A stretch of DNA of 64,000 bases from JBBIRG01 sp964410965 (GTDB lineage: Bacteria; CLD3; SB21; JBBIRG01): the NCBI GenBank assembly GCA_964410965.1, contig CAYPIY010000013.1:13421-77420 (forward strand). Direction: 5' to 3'. Position numbers and translations under genes: made by a program. Positions 18,358 through 25,060 of this stretch are shown in pieces; within the stretch, counting starts at the first letter, position 1, and the number at the start of each line of letters is the position of its first letter. Under the pieces are notes generated by a model. That model was not told the origin of the DNA, did no database searches, and worked only from the letters and a program-made list of their open reading frames with translations.

Positions 18358-19635
18358 ATGAAAACATCTGTACTATTGCTTTTGATTGTTCTTTGCTGTG
18401 TCTTGTTCCTCAGCGACACAGCTTTTTCGCAGGGCGCGGGAAAAAAGACGACCGTTGCCGTTCTGGAGTTTCAGTCCGGCGGCACACTTGATAAACAAGA
18501 AGCTTACACGCTGACGAACCGGTTCCGGGCGTTGCTGGTAAAAACGCAGGCCTTTCAGTTGATCGAGCGCGATAAAATGAATGACATTTTAAAAGAGCAG
18601 GATTTCATCATTTCCGATAACTGCAATACATCGGAATGCGTCGTTCAGGTCGGCCAGCTGCTGGGCGTGGAATCTATGATCGCCGGAGACATCGGCAAGC
18701 TGGGAGAAACGTATACCATTGACCTGCGGATGATCGACATACAGACAGGCGCGCTGACCTACAGCCAGAGCAAAAATCATAAGGGAAAATTAGATGAACT
18801 GCTGGATGTTCTGCAATTGGTGGCTGATGAACTGGTGAAAGTCAGCCGAGGGCATTCTGTGGTAAAAAAATTCAATCTCACTGTAACGGCCCTTTTGCCA
18901 AAAAGCGTATCCGACAAGAAAGCGGAAATTAAAATCGACGGCGTCAGCAAAGGATTTAACAGTGTAAAAGTCACTTTGCCGGAAGGACCCCACAAAATTG
19001 AAGTCGGATTAAATGATGACAATTTTACGACATTTTCAAAGGATTTGACTTTAAAATCGGATGAAAAAATTGAAGCAAAAATTGATTACTCGGAAACCTA
19101 CAAACTGCGGCAGGCTGATTTATTGAAAAAACAAAAAGAGGACAAGGAAAAAGCCGCACGGGATAAACAGGCCGCGAAAGAACTTGCGGAAAAGCAGAAG
19201 AAAGCCCTTGAAAAGCCGCCCACCGGCGGACCTTACAATGCTTTTCTGTCCGCACTTGTACCGGGATTAGGCGGCCATTTTGTCGAAAAAGGCAAAATCC
19301 GTCCGATAATGACCAGCGTAACGGCAATCGGACTCATAGGATACGGGCTGATGCAGAAAAGTACATCAAGCGATTATTATTCTGACTACAAGAAATCCAA
19401 CATCAGCAGTGAAAAACCTTCTTTGTATAAAAAAGCTAATGACGCACATCATAATTATTATATTGCTACAAGGATCGGCGCCGCCATCTGGATCGCTGAT
19501 ATTATATGGGTCGCTTATAAAGGTATGCAAAACAGAAAACAAACCAAAACAACGTCTTTTTCATTTCCGAATAACGGATTAAGATTGATGACCGACGGAA
19601 ATAATGTTCAATTAGGTTATTCAGTCTCATTTTAA
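18358..19635 (+). CDS. CsgG-like exported protein with PEGA-like and DUF5683-like parts
   Basis: A 425-residue exported protein. The signal peptide ends near TAFSQG. Residues about 30-165 form a CsgG/FlgO-like domain (VAVLEFQSGG, ALLVKTQAFQLIERDKMNDI, AECV-like 'TSECVVQVGQLLGVESMI', 'GDIGKLGETYTIDLRMID'), close to 31570-32199. Residues about 175-255 look like a PEGA-type sandwich. A Lys/Glu coiled coil (260-285) follows, then a hydrophobic C-terminal part (YNAFLSALVPGLGG) of DUF5683 type with predicted membrane helices. ATG 18358 is preferred over 18355 because GGAG at 18349-18352 is then 5 nt away. It is probably part of a periplasmic or outer-membrane assembly; precise role unknown. Confidence 0.75.
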   Translation: MKTSVLLLLIVLCCVLFLSDTAFSQGAGKKTTVAVLEFQSGGTLDKQEAYTLTNRFRALLVKTQAFQLIERDKMNDILKEQDFIISDNCNTSECVVQVGQLLGVESMIAGDIGKLGETYTIDLRMIDIQTGALTYSQSKNHKGKLDELLDVLQLVADELVKVSRGHSVVKKFNLTVTALLPKSVSDKKAEIKIDGVSKGFNSVKVTLPEGPHKIEVGLNDDNFTTFSKDLTLKSDEKIEAKIDYSETYKLRQADLLKKQKEDKEKAARDKQAAKELAEKQKKALEKPPTGGPYNAFLSALVPGLGGHFVEKGKIRPIMTSVTAIGLIGYGLMQKSTSSDYYSDYKKSNISSEKPSLYKKANDAHHNYYIATRIGAAIWIADIIWVAYKGMQNRKQTKTTSFSFPNNGLRLMTDGNNVQLGYSVSF

Positions 19636-19669
19636 CAAGCTTCTTAACAACATATAAAGGTTTCTTGCC

Positions 19670-20626
19670 ATGAAAGAAAATAAGATGTTTTTTCTAATAA
19701 TATGCATGGTGGCCATATTCTCTTCCTGTGAGTCGTATGATCTGGAAGGGGATGGATTACCGTCAGTCACTACGTCAGCAGTGACGTCCGCATCAGCCGG
19801 ATCAGTTACTTGCGGCGGGAATGTTACATCAGACGGGGGCAATGCGATAACGGCCAGAGGAGTATGCTGGAGCACGTCAGAAAATCCTACTATATCGAAC
19901 AGTAAAACAACGGATGGGACCGGAACAGGCGTCTTTACTAGCGCATTTTCCGGTTTATCGCTTAATACAACTTATTACGCCAGAACATATGCTACAAACA
20001 GCGAAGGAACGGTTTATGGTAAACAGTTTGTATTCATCTTTGACATTGACGGGAATTTGTATCATACTGTAAAAATTGGTACACAGGAGTGGTTAGTTGA
20101 GAATTTAAAGACCACTAGATACAGGAATGGCGATGCGATACCTAATGTTACCAATGATGCAACTTGGGCAGGATTAACCACAGGAGCGTATTGCAATTAT
20201 GATAATGACATAGTTTATTCGAATACCTACGGGCGGCTATATAACTGGTTTGTGGTTAACGATGGCCGTAATATAGCTCCAACCGGTTGGCATGTATCGT
20301 CGGATAATGATTGGCTAAATTTGGTTAAATATGTTGGTGGCTCAAGTATTGCAGGTAAGAAATTAAAGTCTTTGAATGGTTGGTACTCTGATGGGAATGG
20401 TACAAACAATTTCGGTTTTAATGCGCTTCCAGGAGGTTGGCGTTGGGCCAACACTGTCTCCATTGTTCAATTTAATGATATTTCAGAGATAGCCCAATGG
20501 TGGACATCCAATGAGAGTAGTGGATTGTCAGCCTGGACATGGGGTTTGGTCTATGGTGATGAAGAAATAAATAATCTTCTTAAAGATAAGAAACACGGTT
20601 ATAGCATCCGCTGTGTGAAAGATTGA
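19670..20626 (+). CDS. FISUMP-domain lipoprotein
   Basis: A 318-residue lipoprotein. The lipobox is IFSSC (Cys20). Residues about 30-125 form an Fn3-like domain common in Bacteroidota surface proteins ('ARGVCWSTSENPTIS', 'GLSLNTTYYARTYATNSEG'). The C-terminal 180 residues are the Fibrobacter succinogenes major paralogous (FISUMP) domain: 'DIDGNLYHTVKIGTQEWL', ENLKTTRYRNGD, 'RLYNWFVV', 'GWHVSSDNDW', FGFNALPGGWR, WWTSNE and GYSIRCVKD. FISUMP function is unknown. It is AT-richer than its neighbours and could be acquired, although the domain is native to the FCB group. It lies 34 bp after the CsgG-like gene. Confidence 0.85.
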   Translation: MKENKMFFLIICMVAIFSSCESYDLEGDGLPSVTTSAVTSASAGSVTCGGNVTSDGGNAITARGVCWSTSENPTISNSKTTDGTGTGVFTSAFSGLSLNTTYYARTYATNSEGTVYGKQFVFIFDIDGNLYHTVKIGTQEWLVENLKTTRYRNGDAIPNVTNDATWAGLTTGAYCNYDNDIVYSNTYGRLYNWFVVNDGRNIAPTGWHVSSDNDWLNLVKYVGGSSIAGKKLKSLNGWYSDGNGTNNFGFNALPGGWRWANTVSIVQFNDISEIAQWWTSNESSGLSAWTWGLVYGDEEINNLLKDKKHGYSIRCVKD

Positions 20627-20657
20627 ATCTCAGAAAGCCAGTACGTTTATTAACTGA

Positions 20658-20694
20658 AAAGCCGTCTCTTGTCATTCGCGGGGCGGTTTTTTTC
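20658..20694 (+). terminator. rho-independent terminator
   Basis: AAAGCCGTCTC, a loop, GGGGCGG and seven T. The stem includes G-T pairs. It follows the FISUMP gene and immediately precedes repeat copy A. Confidence 0.6.
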
Positions 20695-20698
20695 TTTG

Positions 20699-20874
20699 GC
20701 AAACCTCCGAGGTTTTTCGGGAAAGTGTATAGAATGCGGCTCATTAAAATGATCCGCTCTTTATCTGTTTCACGTCAAACCCCGGAGGTTTAACCGTTGC
20801 AGAATGGTAAAAGTTAAACTTCTTCAAGAAGTTTAACTTTTTTGCCTTAGCGGGGAAGAGAACAAGCGAATAAC
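20699..20874. repeat. 176-bp direct repeat, copy A
   Basis: It matches 22190-22365 over 176 bp with no gap and about 8 mismatches. Each copy contains the palindrome AAACCTCCGAGGTTT, a related AAACCCCGGAGGTTT about 75 bp later, and a perfect long hairpin AAAGTTAAACTTCTT / AAGAAGTTTAACTTT followed by T (20808-20843), which looks like a terminator. No coding potential. Confidence 0.92.
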
Positions 20875-21041
20875 GAACAGCAGAATATCGAAGTTGATTT
20901 TTCCTTCGCCATTCATGTATTCGGTGTTCGAAATTCGAGATAACGCAAAACAAGCGCGGGACAGATATGAGCGACAGATATTAATCACAACGAAAAAATA
21001 ATTTTATTGAAATGGATAACATAATTACTTAAAATTGACAT

Positions 21042-21350
21042 ATGATTACGATAGAATGGATAAAAGAAAGAATCTTAAACAATGAGTATTACTATACCAG
21101 GCATGCCGATACGGAAAGACAAAACGACGATTTATCATTAAAGGAAATTGAGGAAGCCGTTCTTGGAGGACACATTATCGAACATTACCCGGATACCGGC
21201 CGGGGAGAAAGCTGCCTTGTGGCCGGATTTACCCGTTTCGGTAAACCGATCCATGCGGTTTTCGGGTACCGGGATAAATGGCCGGTTATCATCACGGTTT
21301 ATATACCGCGGCCCCCTAAATTTAAATCGCCCTATGAAAGGAGCACATGA
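21042..21350 (+). CDS. DUF4258 protein, putative toxin of a YgiT-type pair
   Basis: A 102-residue DUF4258 protein, a family with an RelE/ParE-like toxin fold. Visible are 'YYYTRHADTERQNDDLSLKE' (the helix with the RHA motif), 'EIEEAVLGGHIIEHYPD', 'GESCLVAGFTRFGKPIHAVF' and the closing ITVYIPRPPKF. Its TGA stop overlaps the ATG of the downstream zinc-finger gene (ATGA), the usual organisation of this toxin/antitoxin pair. No ribosome site of note precedes ATG 21042. It lies between the two 176-bp repeats. Confidence 0.82.
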   Translation: MITIEWIKERILNNEYYYTRHADTERQNDDLSLKEIEEAVLGGHIIEHYPDTGRGESCLVAGFTRFGKPIHAVFGYRDKWPVIITVYIPRPPKFKSPYERST

Positions 21351-21601
21351 TGAAATCATGTAACTTTTGCGGCAATAAAAATTTCATGAACAAGCATACG
21401 CAATACATCTATAAGCGTAATAATCAGTTTTTAATTGTGAACAACGTTCCGTGCGAAGAGTGCGAATTTTGCGGAGAACAATATTTTTCCGCTGAAGTGT
21501 TAAAGAAAATTGAAAACGACTTTGAGGCGATTCACATATCAGGACGTCCGGGCAAACAAGAAATCAGAGTTCCCGTCGAGGAATATGTGGATATTGTATA
21601 A
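21347..21601 (+). CDS. YgiT-type zinc-finger protein, putative antitoxin
   Basis: An 84-residue protein with two CxxC pairs (CNFCGNK and CEECEFCGEQYF), the zinc site of the MqsA/YgiT N-terminal domain. It lacks the C-terminal HTH of full MqsA, as is normal for the short YgiT proteins paired with DUF4258. The C-terminal part (VPVEEYVDIV) is typical. AAAGGAG precedes ATGATG; either ATG 21347 (overlapping the toxin stop) or ATG 21350 could be used. A GC-rich hairpin followed by T-rich sequence at about 21627-21660 may end this pair. Confidence 0.82.
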   Translation: MMKSCNFCGNKNFMNKHTQYIYKRNNQFLIVNNVPCEECEFCGEQYFSAEVLKKIENDFEAIHISGRPGKQEIRVPVEEYVDIV

Positions 21602-21648
21602 TAATTTTATTTGATATCTAAAAAAACGCTCCCCGATCCGCCGCGGGG

Positions 21649-21854
21649 CGATTCTTCTTTTACGCGGGCGATAAAACGATCCGCTGCATATCCATGTTGA
21701 AGACGGCAATAAAACCGCCAAGTTTTGGCTCGATCCTGTTTTAATGGAAAATAACAAAGGTTTTCGAAGACATGAACTTCAAAGTATTTACCGAATCATT
21801 CTTGAAAATCAATCTTTATTTATAAAGGCATGGCATGAATACTTTAACCCGTGA
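21649..21854 (+). pseudogene. truncated, frameshifted DUF4160 gene
   Basis: Translation gives RFFFYAGDK in one frame and then, after a one-base shift at the A run 21673-21676, DPLHIHVEDGN, TAKFWLDPVLMENNKGFRRH and a C-terminal KAWHEYFNP before TGA 21852-21854. This is the DUF4160 pattern. An extra A would restore one frame (GDKNDPLHIHVE). The N-terminal residues and start codon are missing. DUF4160 and DUF2442 genes are usually adjacent, and the intact DUF2442 partner begins inside this remnant. Confidence 0.75.
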
Positions 21855-22134
21855 TTATGTATGCGGTATCATGGACGTCACATTTACGGAAGAAGAAATG
21901 ACCGTAGAGATTGACGACGGTAGAACCGTTATCGTACCTTTACTGTGGTATCCCCGCCTTCTGAACGCCACCTTACAGGAACGACGGAACTGGCGGCTTA
22001 TCGGCTGCGGCGAAGGGATACACTGGCCCGATCCGGATGAAGACATCAGCCTTGAAAATATCCTGAATGGAAAAAAATCCGGCGAAAGCCCGGAATCCAT
22101 GAAGAAATGGACAAATAGCAGGATAAAAAAATAA
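21835..22134 (+). CDS. DUF2442 protein
   Basis: A 99-residue DUF2442 protein. It shows 'VTFTEEEMTVEIDDGRTVIV', the diagnostic PLLWYPRLLNAT and 'GCGEGIHWPDPDEDISLENI'. DUF2442 proteins are small and commonly occur beside DUF4160 in what is thought to be a toxin-antitoxin-like pair. Here the DUF4160 mate is a pseudogene, so this gene is orphaned. Its ATG at 21835 overlaps the 3' end of that remnant by 20 bp. The C-terminal extension is Ser/Lys-rich. Confidence 0.85.
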   Translation: MNTLTRDYVCGIMDVTFTEEEMTVEIDDGRTVIVPLLWYPRLLNATLQERRNWRLIGCGEGIHWPDPDEDISLENILNGKKSGESPESMKKWTNSRIKK

Positions 22135-22189
22135 AATCTCATAAATCACAAGCCGCCCTTCGTTTTTGCTTTGCGCGCACGGGGGGGTT

Positions 22190-22365
22190 GCAAACCTCCG
22201 AGGTTTTACGGGGAAGTGTTTAGAATGCGGCTCATTAAAACAATCCACTCTTTATCTGTTTCACGTCAAACCCCGGAGGTTTAACAGTTGCGGAATGGTA
22301 AAAGTTAAACTTCTTCAAGAAGTTTAACTTTTTTGCCTTAGCGGGGAAGAGAACAAGCGAATAAC
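22190..22365. repeat. 176-bp direct repeat, copy B
   Basis: Second copy of the element at 20699-20874, exactly 1491 bp downstream and in the same orientation. All three palindromes are kept; the long hairpin is at 22299-22334. Both copies are followed by related GAACAG(C/T)AGAA sequences, so similarity fades gradually past the 3' boundary. Confidence 0.92.
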
Positions 22366-22625
22366 AGAACAGTAGAACAGAATAAAGGCAAAGTGGAAAG
22401 CTATGAGTGATGTTAGAAAATCAGGTTTTACCTTGATTCTAGATATCCGTTAATTTCTTTACAATGGCAGTCCGCCTGCGGTGAATGATAAACAAAATAC
22501 TTTCAAATTTTTTACTTTAAACTTTATGAACTCATTTTGTGAGTTGTACTTGCATTTGATATGCATCTTATGTTAACTTGATAAAGTATACAAATAACGG
22601 GAAAGAATGTTGATTTATATAAAAG

Positions 22626-22883
22626 ATGAAATATACACAATATTTTTTACATACCCGGATCCGGCCGGATCGGATTATGATAACCGATGAATGGATTCAG
22701 CGCGCCATTGAAAATCCTGTTGAAGTTGTCGTGCAATCTGACCTTAGAATCCGGAAATGGATGAAAATTCATGAAGTCAATAAATATCTCAGAGTAATAC
22801 TGCTCCCTGACGGAGAAACCGTTCACAACGCTTTTTTTGACAGGGATTATAAGGAGCCAAACCATGATCATCAAATATTTTAA
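22626..22883 (+). CDS. DUF4258-like small protein, putative toxin of a DUF2283 pair
   Basis: An 85-residue protein. The pattern 'RPDRIMITDEWIQRAIENP', 'RIRKWMKI', NKYLRVILLPDGETVHNAF and FFDRDYK resembles small ParE/DUF4258-like proteins encoded next to DUF2283. It overlaps the DUF2283 gene by 20 bp. No good ribosome site precedes the ATG. A toxin role is inferred from the neighbour only. Confidence 0.7.
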   Translation: MKYTQYFLHTRIRPDRIMITDEWIQRAIENPVEVVVQSDLRIRKWMKIHEVNKYLRVILLPDGETVHNAFFDRDYKEPNHDHQIF

Positions 22884-23070
22884 CGATACGGACACGGCAT
22901 TGTTTGAATTTACCAATAAGCCGGTGAAAGAAACCCGGGAGATTTCCGAGAATATTTACATCGATCTCGACGACAACGGTAACCTGGTCAGCATGACCGT
23001 CGAACACGCACGTACAACGGCTCGTCTTCCGGATATCAGTTATCAGCAAATTGAGTTGGCAACAGCCTGA
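22864..23070 (+). CDS. DUF2283 protein, putative antitoxin
   Basis: A 68-residue DUF2283 protein with the family core YFNDTDTALFEF, 'YIDLDDNGNLVSMTVEHA' and a C-terminal leucine-rich stretch. The start ATG at 22864 has AAGGAG 8 nt upstream; the longer ORF from 22837 adds residues that belong to the upstream gene's frame region and is unlikely. It overlaps the upstream DUF4258-like gene, a standard two-gene arrangement. Confidence 0.82.
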   Translation: MIIKYFNDTDTALFEFTNKPVKETREISENIYIDLDDNGNLVSMTVEHARTTARLPDISYQQIELATA

Positions 23071-23131
23071 TGACTGGTGATTGCATTATTTTGACTTTGT
23101 GCCGCAAGCTATGACTTGCACACATATTTCT

Positions 23132-23344
23132 ATGATCATTACAAAGCAAATGCTGATTAATAAAATCAGACAGTACCTTAACCATATGGTCAGTCTTCAG
23201 GAATTGGTTGACTGGTCGGAAAAAGCGGAAAAAAACCTGCAGGAAGAGGTCGAATTGTTTTTTAAATGCGCCTCTGAACAGGAAATCAAGGAACGGATTC
23301 ACGAAGATATCTTTATAACCCGCCTGGAGGTGGCGGTTGGGTAA
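23132..23344 (+). CDS. small helical protein upstream of HicA-like gene, possible antitoxin
   Basis: About 70 residues from ATG 23132 (the frame is open from 23081). The start 'ITKQMLINKIRQYLNHMVSL' followed by QELVDWSEKA resembles small proteins that pair with toxins, but the C-terminal half (ERIHEDIFITRLEVAVG) has no clear match and may be altered. No ribosome site precedes it. It overlaps the HicA-like gene by 8 bp. Annotation is tentative. Confidence 0.5.
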   Translation: MIITKQMLINKIRQYLNHMVSLQELVDWSEKAEKNLQEEVELFFKCASEQEIKERIHEDIFITRLEVAVG

Positions 23345-23504
23345 ACTCCGGGTATTGTCGGGAAGCGAAGTAATCGCCTTTCTTGCCGAACATGGATTTA
23401 TAAAGGTCAGACAGCGCGGAAAATCTGTCTCATGCGGAATCTGCATTGTCCGTGTGGCGGCCGACGGGTTTGTGAAGCCGGAAAAGATGCTGCTGGTACG
23501 GTAA
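23337..23504 (+). CDS. HicA/YcfA-like mRNA interferase, probably C-terminally altered
   Basis: A 55-residue ORF starting at TTG with GGAGG 6 nt upstream. The N-terminal half, GKLRVLSGSEVIAFLAEHGF then IKVRQRG, matches the HicA dsRBD-like fold, where 'RQRGSH' normally carries the catalytic His. Here the residue after RG is Lys and the His is missing (RGKSVSCG); the rest does not resemble the HicA C-terminus. It is probably an inactivated toxin. The ORF was not obvious because it starts with TTG and is short. Confidence 0.6.
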   Translation: MGKLRVLSGSEVIAFLAEHGFIKVRQRGKSVSCGICIVRVAADGFVKPEKMLLVR

Positions 23505-23549
23505 ACCGGAAAACTTCCCGTAAAATCTTTCCGCAAATGCCGATTGCGC

Positions 23550-23578
23550 TTGACTTCCCCATGCTTTTTCGTTACCTT
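23550..23578 (+). promoter_or_regulatory. sigma-70-type promoter of the recombinase gene
   Basis: TTGACT (23550-23555), a 17-bp spacer and TACCTT (23573-23578), 45 bp before the recombinase start. The spacing matches the other promoters called in this window. Confidence 0.5.
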
Positions 23579-23623
23579 ATATCAGGATGGCTCCTGTCAA
23601 ACGGCAAATAAGAAATTCAAAGC

Positions 23624-24526
23624 ATGATTTCAGGCATGATTGACCAGTTTCTGCGTCATCTGGACGCGGAACGAAATTATTCGCAGAAAACGATCACGAG
23701 TTACCGGATTGATCTTGAACAGTTCGCCGAATTTATCAATGACCGCCCCAGCCTGAGCCTGGAAACGATATCCCGAAAAGAGATCCGTTCGTTCCTGGGG
23801 CTTTTGTCGAGACAAAAACTGAGCCGGAAAAGCATCGCGCGCAAGCTGTCCGCCCTGAAATCCTTTCTCACGTACCTGCACAAACAGGGAAAGATTCCCG
23901 CCAATCCCGCGAAGATCATCGCCACGCCCAAAACGGAAAAACGCGTACCCGAGTTTTTAACGGTGGAACAATTCCGCAGGTTATTCGACCGTTTCATTCC
24001 CCAGACACCGTCCGATTTCAGGGATCTGGCGGTTGTGGAATTATTTTACGGCACCGGCATACGGCTGAGCGAACTGGTCGGCCTGAACCTGTCCGATATC
24101 CAGTGGGACCGGAAGCTGATTTCCGTATTCGGCAAGGGCGCCAAGCAGAGAATCCTTCCGCTGGGTCAGGCCGCGTCGGACGCTTTATACCGCTATGCTG
24201 AGCGCCGTTCCTCCTTACCTAAGAACACCGGAACAGCCGACAACAAAGCCTTGTTTATCGGCCCGGCCGGAAAACGCGTAACGCCGCTCGCCGTGCAGAA
24301 AATCGTAAAAAAAATGCTGGCGACCGTATCCGGCGCGAAAAAACTGAGCCCCCACGTCATCCGTCATTCTTTTGCAACGCACCTGCTCGACAACGGCGCC
24401 GACCTGAGAGCCGTCAAGGACCTGCTGGGTCATGAAAACCTTTCGACTACCCAGATCTATACGCACATTACCATCGACCGACTGAAAGGAGTGTATCACA
24501 AAGCGCATCCGAGAGCCGGAGATTAG
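23624..24526 (+). CDS. tyrosine recombinase XerC/XerD
   Basis: A 300-residue tyrosine recombinase of Xer type, which resolves chromosome dimers at dif with FtsK. It has the N-terminal SAM-like core-binding domain (FLRHLDAERNYSQKTI, SYRIDLEQF) and the catalytic domain with Arg in GTGIRLSELVGL, Lys in VFGKGAKQR, HVIRHSFATHLL (His and Arg), GHENLSTT and the nucleophile Tyr in QIYTHIT. Length and the Xer-like RHSFATHLLDNGADLRAV stretch favour XerC/D over a phage or island integrase, although it borders a toxin-antitoxin cluster. I cannot tell C from D. Confidence 0.93.
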   Translation: MISGMIDQFLRHLDAERNYSQKTITSYRIDLEQFAEFINDRPSLSLETISRKEIRSFLGLLSRQKLSRKSIARKLSALKSFLTYLHKQGKIPANPAKIIATPKTEKRVPEFLTVEQFRRLFDRFIPQTPSDFRDLAVVELFYGTGIRLSELVGLNLSDIQWDRKLISVFGKGAKQRILPLGQAASDALYRYAERRSSLPKNTGTADNKALFIGPAGKRVTPLAVQKIVKKMLATVSGAKKLSPHVIRHSFATHLLDNGADLRAVKDLLGHENLSTTQIYTHITIDRLKGVYHKAHPRAGD

Positions 24527-24613
24527 CGCGCCGGCCAGGCAACTCAAGCATCATGAGCGTTTTCAGGCTCATGGTTTCCAACCAACTCATTCTTTTATCA
24601 AAGGAGTGTGTCT

Positions 24614-24955
24614 ATGAAAATGCGAATCACGTCCCGTCACGACAAACTCTCCCCGAAAATCAAGGACTACATTGAGGAAAAGATCACCAAACTGGACCGC
24701 TTTTACGACCGTATCATCGATTGCGAGGTCATTGTGGATTCGGAAAAACTCAAGCAGGTGATCGAAATGAACGTCAAGGTGTACTCGACAGTCCTTCATG
24801 TGACGACCAAGGACGCCGATATCACGAAAGCCATTGACCTGTGCGTGGACAAACTGGAAATCCAGCTGAAAAAGTTCAAGGAAAAGATGAAGCAGAAAAC
24901 CCATAAAAAAGTTTCCGAAGTCATTCAGGAAGCGGATGCCATGTCCGCCGATTAA
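24614..24955 (+). CDS. hpf: ribosome hibernation-promoting factor, short form
   Basis: A 113-residue HPF/RaiA protein that binds the 30S decoding region and inactivates or dimerises ribosomes in stationary phase. The beta-alpha-beta-beta-beta-alpha core is visible: 'MRITSRHDKLSPKIKDYIEE', KITKLDRFYDRIIDCEVIV, DADITKAIDLCVDKLE and KKFKEKMKQKTHKK. It lacks the C-terminal dimerisation domain of long HPF. ATG 24614 is chosen because AAGGAG is 7 nt upstream; GTG 24608 would be too close. Confidence 0.93.
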   Translation: MKMRITSRHDKLSPKIKDYIEEKITKLDRFYDRIIDCEVIVDSEKLKQVIEMNVKVYSTVLHVTTKDADITKAIDLCVDKLEIQLKKFKEKMKQKTHKKVSEVIQEADAMSAD

Positions 24956-24987
24956 CTTTGATATTGCTAATGGTCTCAATCTTCCTA

Positions 24988-25022
24988 AATTAAAAGGTCA
25001 GCTCCGGCTGACCTTTTTAATT
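24988..25022 (+). terminator. rho-independent terminator
   Basis: AATTAAAAGGTCAGC, a 4-nt TCCG loop and GCTGACCTTTTTAATT form a near-perfect stem 33 nt after the hpf stop. It may work in both directions. Confidence 0.88.
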
Positions 25023-25060
25023 GAACCCCTGAATCGCGGATTACAGCGAGGAACCCCAAT

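Noticed and set aside
20744..20953. Minus-strand 69-codon frame in repeat copy A
   Set aside because: It covers the long hairpin and palindromes of the repeat and is not open in the equivalent part of copy B.
23624..24526. Integrase of a mobile island next to the toxin-antitoxin cluster
   Set aside because: Length and motifs are those of housekeeping Xer recombinases; there is no tRNA, att site or other phage gene nearby.
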